Assembly: GCA_963728975.1 (NCBI GenBank)
Contig: CAVSMF010000001.1
Coordinates: 1,054,001 to 1,118,000 of the forward strand
DNA: 64,000 nucleotides
From: DATFCK01 sp963728975
GTDB lineage: Bacteria; Verrucomicrobiota; Verrucomicrobiia; Chthoniobacterales; UBA10450
Reading direction: 5' to 3'
The notes beneath the pieces were generated by a model, which had not been told where the DNA came from, made no database searches, and saw nothing but the letters and a program-made list of their open reading frames with translations. This document shows positions 17,804 through 26,204 of this stretch, in pieces. Numbering within the stretch: the stretch's first letter is position 1; each line of letters opens with the position of its first letter. The translations under genes and the position numbers were made by a program.

Positions 17804-20584
17804 ATGGCGCAGCCCGAACACGAACCACCGTTTGGCGTGTCCCCAAATAGTGGCGCTGCCAACGAAGCTTCTCGTCCGCCGGTTTCTCTTCGCCTTCGAA
17901 ATGGATTAACTGCCAGCAGTCTCTTTCGGGACGCCGCCCAATTTGGAAAACATGGCTCCCGGCGGGAAACGTTTCAACGGGCCCTTCTGGCGGCGGCTAG
18001 ATTTCGATCCAAACAACGGTTCCCAGGTTATGAAGTGCTCCAAGAAATCGGCCGCGGCGGAATGGGCGTCATTTACCGGGCCCGGGAAGCGGGCTCGCGG
18101 CGAATCGTCGCCCTCAAGTGCCTGCTCCATGCCGACGAAAATTCGGATGCCCTGGTAGCGCGCTTCCGCCGCGAGGCAGACATGATTGCCGGCTTGAACC
18201 ACCCCAACATCGTCCCTGTTTACGGCAGCGGTGAAACGGCCGACGGGCTGCCATTTTTTGCCATGAAGTTCGCATCCCGCGGCAGCCTTCATCAGTCGCG
18301 TGACGAATATCGGGGCGATCCGCGCCAAAGCGTCCGGTTAATGATGGAAGTCGCGCTCGCGGTTCAACACGCTCATGAACGCGGAATCCTTCACCGGGAT
18401 CTCAAGCCGTCCAATATTTTGCTTGATGGAGATGGCTGTCCGCTGGTTAGCGATTTTGGTTTGGCCCAAGCATTGGATGATTCGGCGCATCTCACCCGAA
18501 CCTTGGCCGTCCTCGGAACCCTGGCCTACATGGCGCCGGAACAACTCTCCGGTAGGCCGGCGACCGCGGCGAACGACGTCTACAGTCTCGGAGCCGTTTT
18601 GTTCGAACTGCTGACCGGGAGACCCCCATGGTCCGGACCGGATTCGCTTCGGCCAGCTCGAGACCGGCATGCCGTGGCACCCAAGCTCCGTTCCATTGCA
18701 CGACACTTGGACCGTGATCTGGAAACCATCTGCTCGCGCTGTTTGGAACCCTCGCCCGCTGACCGTTACCGCTCTTGTGCTGCGCTTGCAGCGGATCTTC
18801 AAAACTGGCTGAGCGGCCGAAGTATCTCGGTTCGCCCGCTCGCTTTTCCTGCGCGTCTCGGACGACGGCTTCGAACCGATCGGAGATGGGCGGCTGGTGT
18901 TTGTGCCGGCACCATCTCTTTTTGCGCCCTCGTCGGATGGCAAGTGCATACCTGGAAAAGGGACGCCAGCATCCGTGACAGATTCTTAATCGAGCACTCG
19001 ATCGGAGTGGCGCCGTTCATCGACCTCGATGAGCTTGGAATCGAGCCGCTTGCCGGGAAGTCGGTCGCTGATTCCCTGTTCCATAAGCTCACTTCATTTG
19101 GCCCTGCCGCCGTTCGGCTTCTGCCATCAACAGCGACGATTTCAGGCAGCGGCGCCGGAAGAATTCAAAACCAGGGACGGCTGGCGAATACGCGCACGGT
19201 TTTGACCGGAACAATGCGGAGCGCGGGCGGCAAGCAGAGGCTTGCGATTCGCCTCCTAGATTCCGCAACGGGCGAGCCGCTCCTGGTTCGCACTTGGGAA
19301 GGAGTCCAGCGACCCGATGCCGCGGCCGAGTTTGCCAAAACCCTGGCCGGACCGATCTACCAGATTTTAGACGCGACCGATTGGTCGAATCTCGTTCCGT
19401 CGAAAGCGGATCCGGGATTACAAAATCAGACTGCGCGAGAAGCGATTCTGGCCGGACGCGAATTGATGGCGCGCTACACCTTGAGCGACCTTGATCGGGC
19501 CATCAATCTGTTTCAAAAAGCGTCCCGGATCGCCCCCGATTCGTCAATGGCCCAGACCTATTTGTCTTTTGCTACTACCGCCCGGACTCACTATATCTCC
19601 GACTCGCGTTACCTGGAACGTGGCAAGACGGCGGCCCTGAGAGCTATTCAATTATCGCCAACATCCGGAGATGCCCACCGGGCTCTTGGTTGCCTGTATT
19701 ATCAAGAGGGAAAATTCAGCGATGCCCTGGAACAAGGGCTGCGAGCAATAGAAACCGCAGGCATGGAGGAAAAACCCGTGCATTTCATGGGTATGCTCTA
19801 CGATGCGATGGGACATCCGGACCGCGCCTTGGAGTGGCTCAGTCTGGCGGCGCAGGTAAAGGGAACCCGGGGAGACGCGGATGCGCAGGTCGGTGACTGC
19901 TGGCTTAAGCTCGGCGATGACGAGCGAGCATTGGCCGTTTACACCCGATCCACTGAATTGTATCCGGATCGCACCGAAGGCGCCATCGGCCTCTGCTATG
20001 CGCGGATGATTCAAGGCGATTTTTCCTCGGCGCGCGATGTCTATCGAAGAGAGTTAGCCGGCCGGGAAGGCCTCGGTGAGAGCAAAGCAATTGCGGCGGA
20101 GCTTGAATTCTTTGCCCGCAACTTTGAACAGGCGGAAAAACTTTACGGCGATCTTGTGAAAAATGACGAACATGGCGGCGGCGCCTTTCATGGTGCGGTG
20201 AGTTACCTGTCGGCCTTGGGCCGGGCCAAAATTGCTAACGGCGACACGCCCGGGGCGAAAAAACTGCTGCAACGCTCGTTTGACTGGGAAAGTGCCGCCA
20301 TTAAACAGCAGCCGGAGAATCCGGAAGCGTTTTATCGACTGGCCGCGGTCGAATCTTCCCTGGGCAGGATCCATCAATCGATCGATCACCTTGGCACCGC
20401 CTTCCGGCTGGGTTGGGTCGATCATCGCGCATTAAGCCGTGATCCGCGCTTCGACATGCTCCGGCTGGACCCGGCGTTCCAGGATATTCTTAGGGCAATG
20501 ATTGTCCGAACGGCGGACATGAAGTCGAAAGTCAATAAACTGAGGAAAAGCGACCAATGGCTGCCAAGAATTGGGATGAACTAA
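17804..20584 (+). CDS. transmembrane Ser/Thr protein kinase with TPR sensor region
   Basis: A 926-residue kinase. The kinase domain (about 73-335) has IGRGGMGVIYRA (Gly loop), VALKCL (Lys), ILHRDLKPSNILL (catalytic loop), SDFGLA and YMAPEQ. A membrane helix follows near 363-383. The outer part has a TolB/FlgO-like segment (IGVAPFIDLDELGIEPL) and then TPR-like repeats from about 540 to 880. It probably senses an envelope or peptide signal. It is three bases from the sigma factor gene, and its last 28 bases overlap the start of the NHLP-leader gene, so the three are one operon. Confidence 0.92.
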   Translation: MAQPEHEPPFGVSPNSGAANEASRPPVSLRLRNGLTASSLFRDAAQFGKHGSRRETFQRALLAAARFRSKQRFPGYEVLQEIGRGGMGVIYRAREAGSRRIVALKCLLHADENSDALVARFRREADMIAGLNHPNIVPVYGSGETADGLPFFAMKFASRGSLHQSRDEYRGDPRQSVRLMMEVALAVQHAHERGILHRDLKPSNILLDGDGCPLVSDFGLAQALDDSAHLTRTLAVLGTLAYMAPEQLSGRPATAANDVYSLGAVLFELLTGRPPWSGPDSLRPARDRHAVAPKLRSIARHLDRDLETICSRCLEPSPADRYRSCAALAADLQNWLSGRSISVRPLAFPARLGRRLRTDRRWAAGVCAGTISFCALVGWQVHTWKRDASIRDRFLIEHSIGVAPFIDLDELGIEPLAGKSVADSLFHKLTSFGPAAVRLLPSTATISGSGAGRIQNQGRLANTRTVLTGTMRSAGGKQRLAIRLLDSATGEPLLVRTWEGVQRPDAAAEFAKTLAGPIYQILDATDWSNLVPSKADPGLQNQTAREAILAGRELMARYTLSDLDRAINLFQKASRIAPDSSMAQTYLSFATTARTHYISDSRYLERGKTAALRAIQLSPTSGDAHRALGCLYYQEGKFSDALEQGLRAIETAGMEEKPVHFMGMLYDAMGHPDRALEWLSLAAQVKGTRGDADAQVGDCWLKLGDDERALAVYTRSTELYPDRTEGAIGLCYARMIQGDFSSARDVYRRELAGREGLGESKAIAAELEFFARNFEQAEKLYGDLVKNDEHGGGAFHGAVSYLSALGRAKIANGDTPGAKKLLQRSFDWESAAIKQQPENPEAFYRLAAVESSLGRIHQSIDHLGTAFRLGWVDHRALSRDPRFDMLRLDPAFQDILRAMIVRTADMKSKVNKLRKSDQWLPRIGMN

Positions 20585-20877
20585 CGAATGATGAGAAACT
20601 CGATCGCCTGACAATCGCTCTGACACGCGCAGGATCCGATATCAAGTTCCGGGATCGCTGCCTTGTCTCACCCGAGTCAGCAAAAGTGGCGGTCAGCGAA
20701 GTTGCCGAAATCGATTTCCCGCCGGACTTCCGCCTTCAATTCTTAACCCCGGAGGAACAACTAAAAACATTAATTCTGGTTATACCGGAGTTTATTCCGA
20801 CAGCCGAAGGCGAACCGGTCCAATTGCGGAGCGCGGAGGATTTTCAACCTTGCTCCTACAATCTTTGGCGAGCGTAA
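20557..20877 (+). CDS. small protein with NHLP-like leader, putative RiPP precursor
   Basis: A 106-residue protein. Residues 18-80 look like the nitrile-hydratase-alpha-type leader (NHLP) of RiPP precursors: helical RLTIALTRAGSDIKFRDRCL, then SPESAKVAVSEVAEIDFPPD, then LKTLILVIPEF. The last about 27 residues are a short tail with Ser, Thr, one Cys, Tyr and Trp (PCSYNLWRA end) and could be the core. No GG or GA cleavage site is seen at the junction. GAGGA lies about ten bases before the ATG. It overlaps the kinase gene and faces a LanM-type dehydratase gene only 14 bases away, which supports a substrate role. It could instead be a plain NHLP-fold protein. Confidence 0.6.
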   Translation: MAAKNWDELTNDEKLDRLTIALTRAGSDIKFRDRCLVSPESAKVAVSEVAEIDFPPDFRLQFLTPEEQLKTLILVIPEFIPTAEGEPVQLRSAEDFQPCSYNLWRA

Positions 20878-20891
20878 GAGCAGCCACGTGA

Positions 20892-22509
20892 TCAAGAGCG
20901 TATCGCTCGTCGCAGCGCAGCCACCAGTTTCTTTGGCGCCGCAGGCTGTTCGCGGTGACGTATTGTCATCGCTTTACGGGTGAAGTACGGAATGTCTAAT
21001 CGCAGAATCGACCGAACTTCTTCCGCCGAAACGGATGCGTTCATCCCTTTTTGAGCGCACAGCCGCCTAACCAGCATTTCGCGGCTGGAGCCGGCGCGAA
21101 GTAGATCGGGCTGGATAGACGCCTGCCTGATTCGCTCGTAGCTGGTCGTCGTGCACGGTATCCACCGAACCTGTTTCCCAGCAAGATGGCGTAAACTTGC
21201 GGAAAACGCTCGGCGCCCATTGCCTTTGCCGGCAAGGCATCCCCAGGCTTGTCGAAAACCGTTTACAATTTCCTCCTCATACCCATCTGCCTTCAGAATA
21301 GGTTTGCCGATTCGCGCCGCATGTTCACCCCGAGCTGTGCCCGAGAGGACACCTGTGTCTGCCGAAAAGAAGCCCGTCCGGACCAACCGCATTACTCTCG
21401 TTTTGAAATAGGCGCTTCCCGGTTGGTGCGCAATCGCTTCCAGGTCGACTAACACCGGATGTTCACCGGAAGCGATCAGGTTATCTCGATGACAGTCAAC
21501 GAGGCCGGCATGGTAGGCTGCGGCAAATCAGTCCTCCAAGTCTCTCAAAGAATTTGCAGGCCCCGGCGCGCTTGCCGCATGGCTCGGACTCCACTCGTTC
21601 CATCCAACAATACCCACGCCGGCGCAAAACGGTGACGGTCCTCAATCGCGGGCCGAAGCCGTTAACGTTCAGCCAATTGAGTAACCTTTGCCATTGCCAT
21701 TCGCCGTTCCCGGGACGCGGTTTATAGATTACAGATCCCGCTTCGACTTGAAGCAGCATGACTGTCCGGCCGTGATTGTGCGGATCTGAGAGTCCGGCTT
21801 CCAAATCGATTATCCTGCCGACCGGCGCTCCGCCGAAGAAATGACGGGAAAGATCCGCGCGGTCAGTCTCGAATCTCACGAGTAACTCCTCAGTTGCATC
21901 GCACCAGTAGCAAATCTGCTGTAACCACAATCGCGCCAGGACCGGGAACCTCTTGAACATTTGAAATAAGCGGAGGCTCGGCCTGGCTCCGAGGAATTCC
22001 CGCGCTAACCCAGCGGACGGAAGCGGCCAAATGGATTTGTTAGACTGACGCTGGAGCGCGTCGAAAGCGGAGGTGAACGCACTGAGCCCCAGGTCAAACA
22101 CCGGCTTGGATATCCGCCCTAGCCTTTGCTCCAAATAAGCTCTTAACTGGCTGATTCCCCTTCGATTGATCACCGAAAGCAGTTCCGCGGACACACGGCG
22201 CTCCAGTCGATGCACCGCGTAACGGGCTCCATATTCACAGACCAAGCCTAAGGACGACGCCTTTCGAGCGCGCAATTCCAGGGATTCGATGCCAAAGAAC
22301 ATTTCTCGCAGGTCCGCCGCCCAATCAGGAAGAATAGCAAGCCCCTGGCGGGACATCCGCGCTCGCTCGGCCGAATCGCTCGCTCCCTCTACGATTGCCC
22401 TAAATTCCGCCTCCGATAGCCCGGCGACAAAGGATCTCTTGTCGCTGCGAGACCCTACCGCCCGAGGTGAAGAAAGTTCTTCAGCAGTTGTTGAACTCGC
22501 TCGTTGCAT
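20892..22509 (-). pseudogene. LanM-type dehydratase (DUF4135) without cyclase, one frameshift
   Basis: The first part (from 22509, MQRASS) and the second part (to 20892) are one dehydratase domain, split by an extra base in the T run (plus-strand A run) at 21525-21527. Removing it gives GLIAAAYHAGLVDCHRDNL. All active-site residues of class II lanthipeptide dehydratases are present: SDPHNHG (Asp, His), YKPR (Lys), DCHRDN (Asp, His, Asn) and VDLEAI (Asp). The late VRWIPCTTTSYERI block is also kept. The protein stops after the DIPYF block at about 540 residues, so the LanC-like cyclase half is missing. The start is uncertain; this one overlaps the peroxidase gene by 55 bases. Confidence 0.82.
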
Positions 22510-23978
22510 TCCGGCAGAAGTTGAGTCTCTCCAATCAATCTGATTATCGCGATAAGTGAATTGGCTTGCTTGTCGGTTCCGTCCGGAAAACGCCATGTTG
22601 GCAACGCCCAGTTTCGCCCTGGCCCCGAGACATACCCGTCCGGATCGCCCTCGAGCGCGCCTTGAACGACCCGGGCTACGATGAAACTCCCGATTGGGCC
22701 TAACGTCTTTCCACCCGCCAGCAGCTCCGCCTCCTTAAGCAGGTAATAAAAAAGCGGCGTATCCTTCTCCAGGCCTACCTTGCGCAGCATGCTGCCCGAC
22801 TTGTCACAGCCATCGGCGGTGAGCTGGTCTGTCGTCAAACAGTCACGGCTCCGGATTACCTTTTGATCAACCAGCGCGGCGGCCACCTCCTGTCCAGAGG
22901 GAAGCCCGGCCCGCGCTCCTCGAAGCAGCGTGCGCACCGGCAGACTGATGGGCTCGCTTCGGGAATCAGTCTCAGTCTCGTTGCATAATCGAATCGTTTT
23001 CTCCGGCAAGTTATGCAACGCACTGACGATCGCCGTGTCGATAAACGCACTGGAAGCGACCGGACCCGACGCAGGCAGCCCGTCGAAAAACCTCCCCCAT
23101 TCCACCAGATAATCGTCCGGCAGAGGCAACGCCTCATGCCCGATCGCCATCAGCTCGGAAATTTCGACCCTTTTCTTGCGGCAGTTCAATCCATAAGCCG
23201 TGCGCACCATGCTGTGTCCAAACCGGAACGCACCGAGAGAGAATTCAATAGGAATCGAAAGCGCGCTTTTAGCTTTCTTGCCGTTGAGAGCGGGTTTGGA
23301 TCGGAAGCGCCAGACCCGCGGATCCAATATCCTCGGTAAATAATCGTGGCGGATGATCCATTGATAATGCCATCGGACAAGCCGCTGGGCTTGGTCGAAC
23401 AGAGTTCCTTGCCCCGAGTTCTCCGTGCCTGTGATCGTCGCCGGCCGGGCCGAGAGCTGGCGGATGGCTTCGTTATGAAACTTGAGAAAAACGACATGCA
23501 ACTGCCTCAGGATCAGATTATCGACATCACGCCGGTCGGCCACCGCTAGCCGACCCTCTTCTATTGGGATATCGCGCGGGTAACCGTAGCCTTCGGTTCG
23601 TCCAATCTTGAACGTCTCTGACCCGGGATTGCCTTCATACAGGTGGGGCGAGCCGCTTGGACCGCCGCCGTAGATTTGTTCCAGATCGAAGTAGTGGGTG
23701 TGATAGTTCGGTGTCTGCTCCGGATCCAGATAGGGCCCGGCTAACGGGGTAACATCGCGGGTCAGGTCGTGACCGACGAATTGACCGAAGTAAGTAAAGC
23801 CGACCCGCGGCGTAAGCGTGCCCTCGCGCTCTACCGTGTAGCGCATCGATTCTCCAAGTCTAACGAGTTTTTCCTCGTCTTCATTGGATAACGGCGCGCG
23901 GCTCGGTTCGAACAACCGGCAGTAATGCCCCTTGGGCATGGAAGCACCCGATTCCGGGTAACTTCCATTGGGACACAT
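22455..23978 (-). CDS. haem peroxidase of the animal-type (cyclooxygenase) superfamily
   Basis: A 507-residue enzyme. The distal His is in YFGQFVGHDLT, the long helix has RRDVDNLILRQLHVVFLKFHN, and the proximal His is in GAFRFGHSMVR. These are the marks of PF03098 bacterial members, which use peroxide to oxidise halides, tyrosines or lipids. There is no clear signal peptide, so it probably acts in the cytoplasm. A later ATG at 23939 is possible. It is just upstream of and overlapping the dehydratase gene, so both are probably in one operon and the enzyme may oxidise the same peptide; that is an inference. Confidence 0.88.
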   Translation of the reverse strand: MCPNGSYPESGASMPKGHYCRLFEPSRAPLSNEDEEKLVRLGESMRYTVEREGTLTPRVGFTYFGQFVGHDLTRDVTPLAGPYLDPEQTPNYHTHYFDLEQIYGGGPSGSPHLYEGNPGSETFKIGRTEGYGYPRDIPIEEGRLAVADRRDVDNLILRQLHVVFLKFHNEAIRQLSARPATITGTENSGQGTLFDQAQRLVRWHYQWIIRHDYLPRILDPRVWRFRSKPALNGKKAKSALSIPIEFSLGAFRFGHSMVRTAYGLNCRKKRVEISELMAIGHEALPLPDDYLVEWGRFFDGLPASGPVASSAFIDTAIVSALHNLPEKTIRLCNETETDSRSEPISLPVRTLLRGARAGLPSGQEVAAALVDQKVIRSRDCLTTDQLTADGCDKSGSMLRKVGLEKDTPLFYYLLKEAELLAGGKTLGPIGSFIVARVVQGALEGDPDGYVSGPGRNWALPTWRFPDGTDKQANSLIAIIRLIGETQLLPECNERVQQLLKNFLHLGR

Positions 23979-24016
23979 GCCCGAACCCGTATTATCTCCG
24001 CCCGTCTCTTTCCAGG

Positions 24017-24043
24017 GGTTTCCAACTGTTCCGCAACTGTTTC
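24017..24043 (+). repeat. 27-base direct repeat, right copy
   Basis: GGTTTCCAACTGTTCCGCAA plus CTGTTTC matches the copy at 15436-15462 at 23 of 27 positions, in the same orientation, with TGTAAGACGG following. It lies between the divergent peroxidase and membrane-protein genes. Confidence 0.4.
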
Positions 24044-24144
24044 GTTGGTCAGGGTGACCGACCGCTTGTAAGACGGAAGCTTAGGAAGGTGCGCGCCGAT
24101 CGAATTCCCGCGCGTCTCACGATTTAACCGAACCGCGAAACGTA

Positions 24145-24540
24145 ATGCCCGAACAGGTGATCTACCGAGACCATAGCGTGTCCATAAGCAGCAATCGCAT
24201 CGTGATCAGCGGCACCAGTTACGCAATGCGAAACATTGCTTCCGTGAAAATGACATCCGCCCCGGCAAAGAAAGGGTTGGCCGTTGCCCTGGTCGTTCTG
24301 GGAGCAGTTATCTTTGCCGGCGGTCTCGCCCTAGATCATCAGAGAATTCCCTTCGGTCTTCTTGGCGGCGCGATGCTTTTCGGGCTCGGGCTTCTCTGGC
24401 TGAGATCGTGCGGCAAGGCCAAATACTTCGTGACCATCGAGGGCAGTTCGGGCCAGCGCCGCGCGCTCACCTCCAGAAGCAAATTCTACGTCGAGAAGAT
24501 CGTTAACACCATCAACGACGCCATTATTCAATATCGATGA
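24145..24540 (+). CDS. small membrane protein, DUF6232-like
   Basis: A 131-residue protein with an N-terminal beta-rich stretch (VSISSNRIVISGTSYAMRNI), two membrane helices (about 48-65 and 71-90) and a C-terminal cytoplasmic part with FVTIEGSSGQRRAL and a final helix. This layout matches the DUF6232 group, a PH-like fold tied to the membrane, as I recall it. No function is known. An XRE regulator gene starts ten bases downstream, so the two form a likely operon. Confidence 0.7.
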   Translation: MPEQVIYRDHSVSISSNRIVISGTSYAMRNIASVKMTSAPAKKGLAVALVVLGAVIFAGGLALDHQRIPFGLLGGAMLFGLGLLWLRSCGKAKYFVTIEGSSGQRRALTSRSKFYVEKIVNTINDAIIQYR

Positions 24541-24550
24541 CGAGACGATC

Positions 24551-24847
24551 ATGGCAGACCCGGCAACGGCAACAGAACAGCAGGAGGCTATTTTGAGCGT
24601 AGCAAAACCAGTCGATTTAACGGAACTACTGGGAACAGCGATCAAAAAGAAGAGGTTCTCTTTGGGAATCTCCCAGGAACAACTTGCCGTCCGCGCCGGG
24701 CTGCACCGGACTTACGTTTCGGATGTGGAGCGCGGCGCGAGAAATCCCTCTATTAGAACAATCGGAAAGATCGCGCATGCCCTGCAAGTTCCCCTTTTTG
24801 AATTATTTCACGAGTGCGATGATCCGCATCAGCACCTGACCGATTAG
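24551..24847 (+). CDS. XRE-family helix-turn-helix regulator
   Basis: A 98-residue protein with a single Cro/C1-type helix-turn-helix at about residues 33-85: IKKKRFSLGISQEQLAVRAG, then LHRTYVSDVERGARNPSIRT and IGKIAHALQVPLFELF. There is no sensor domain. The N-terminal 25 residues are acidic and probably flexible. It follows the DUF6232-like gene by ten bases. It may regulate that gene pair or the neighbouring accessory segment. Confidence 0.88.
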   Translation: MADPATATEQQEAILSVAKPVDLTELLGTAIKKKRFSLGISQEQLAVRAGLHRTYVSDVERGARNPSIRTIGKIAHALQVPLFELFHECDDPHQHLTD

Positions 24848-24944
24848 TCCCCTTCGGTGTCTCCGGCACGGGTTGCGCCGCATCAGCGATCACGGTATTA
24901 CTCCAGCACAAAGCGCGTCGGATGCTCGGGCGGGTCGCGGTTCT

Positions 24945-25029
24945 ACCAGGGTGGCGAAATTGGCAGACGCGCCAGACTTAGGATCTGGTGGAGAAATCCT
25001 TAGGGGTTCGAGTCCCCTCCCTGGTACCA
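24945..25029 (+). tRNA. tRNA-Leu (anticodon TAG), CCA encoded
   Basis: Acceptor stem ACCAGGG pairs with CCCTGGT, the discriminator is A and CCA is encoded. The anticodon stem CCAGA/TCTGG encloses loop CTTAGGA with anticodon TAG, and the T arm is AGGGG-TTCGAGT-CCCCT. The long variable arm (about 14 bases) is typical of tRNA-Leu. The gene is 85 bases long. The heptanucleotide satellite begins about 70 bases downstream. Confidence 0.95.
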
Positions 25030-25099
25030 GTTTGCCGGGAGCTTCAAAACCCAAGATCGACCTTTCTCAGACTGGGAAAGTACGGGGGAAAGAGAGATG

Positions 25100-25612
25100 A
25101 CAACGGTCAATGTTCAACGCCCAACGCCCAACGCTCAACGCTCAACGCTCAACGGTCAACGGTCAACGCTCAACGCTCAACGCTCAACGTTCAACGTCCA
25201 ACGCTCAACGTCCAACGCCCAACGCTCAACGCTCAATGCCCAACGCTCAACGCTCAACGCCCAACGCTCAACGCTCAACGCCCAACGCCCAACGCCCAAC
25301 GCTCAACGCTCAACGCTCAACGCCCAACGCCCAACGCCCAACGCTCAACGCCCAACGGTCGACGCCCAACGCTCAACGCCCAACGCCCAACGCCCAACGC
25401 TCAACGCTCAACGCCCAACGCTCAACGCCCAACGCCCAACGCCCAACGCTCAACGCTCAACGCTCAACGCCCAACGCTCAACGCTCAACGCTCAACGCCC
25501 AACGGTCGACGCCCAACGCTCAACGCCCAACGCTCAACGCCCAACGCTCAACGCTCAACGCCCAACGCCCAACGCCCAACGCTCAACGCTCAACGCCCGA
25601 CGGACGACGCCC
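25100..25612 (+). repeat. heptanucleotide tandem repeat (YCAACGC, about 70 copies)
   Basis: About 510 bases are made almost only of the seven-base unit CAACGCY, with sporadic variants such as CAACGGT, CAACGTT, CAATGCC and CGACGCC. The last units decay near CCGACGGACGACGCCCAGCG. Because the unit has no stop in any frame and 7 is not a multiple of 3, all three forward frames stay open and give NAQRSTL-like translations that should not be read as proteins. It sits between tRNA-Leu and the CYTH gene. Confidence 0.95.
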
Positions 25613-25709
25613 AGCGCTACGGCAGAATTATTCACATCCACCGCACGTTGGGCTTGCTTTGGCCTGAGAAACAATTGAAAACTTCTATTGCGCGCGTTCG
25701 CGTTTGGTT

Positions 25710-26192
25710 ATGGCCACAGTCCTTGCCCGCCCTAAAACTGCACATGAAATCGAGCGAAAATTCTTGGTCACCACGCTCCCGGCCAATCTCAAGAGCTGCG
25801 ACAGCCGGCCAATCGAACAGGGATATTTTGCGGCAAAACGGGACGGCACCCAGGTCCGGTTGCGCAAGGCAGGGACGCAATATTCACTCACTTTCAAGCG
25901 CGGCCGCGGTTTTAAGCGGCGGGAATGGGAAATCGTGCTGGTTCCGGAGCAATTTCATGAGCTTTGGCCGAGCACCGAAGGGCGGCGGCTACGAAAAACG
26001 CGGTTCGACGTTCCTTTTGGCGATCACATAATCGAAATCGACATCTACGCGGGTCTCAATCAGGGGTTGATCGTAGCGGAAGTCGAGTTCGATGATGAGA
26101 AACAATGCAAGGAGTTTGCGCCCCCGGATTGGTTTGGCGAAGAAGTCACCGGCAAGTCCCGCTACAGCAATGTGCGACTTGCCCGGGAATAA
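25710..26192 (+). CDS. CYTH domain protein (triphosphate-binding/triphosphatase)
   Basis: A 160-residue protein with the CYTH signature EIERKFLV near the N-terminus, then VRLRKAGTQYSLTFKRG and IVAEVEFDDEKQ, giving the alternating charged residues of the tunnel that binds inorganic triphosphate and polyphosphates. The start is the second ATG (25710). Members act as tripolyphosphatases or thiamine triphosphatases, or only bind polyP. A CHAD gene follows 12 bases downstream; CYTH and CHAD are often fused or adjacent and work on polyphosphate. Confidence 0.9.
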   Translation: MATVLARPKTAHEIERKFLVTTLPANLKSCDSRPIEQGYFAAKRDGTQVRLRKAGTQYSLTFKRGRGFKRREWEIVLVPEQFHELWPSTEGRRLRKTRFDVPFGDHIIEIDIYAGLNQGLIVAEVEFDDEKQCKEFAPPDWFGEEVTGKSRYSNVRLARE

Positions 26193-26204
26193 AGGAAGGC
26201 GTTA

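Noticed and set aside
20557..20877. Reading the small protein as a nitrile hydratase subunit
   Set aside because: Only the leader-like part is similar; the metal-binding C-S-C motif of nitrile hydratase alpha is missing and the protein is about half the length.
24988..26031. Long open frames (up to 347 codons) across the heptanucleotide repeat
   Set aside because: They begin inside the tRNA or just after it, consist of satellite translation in all three frames, and have no ribosome site or family similarity.
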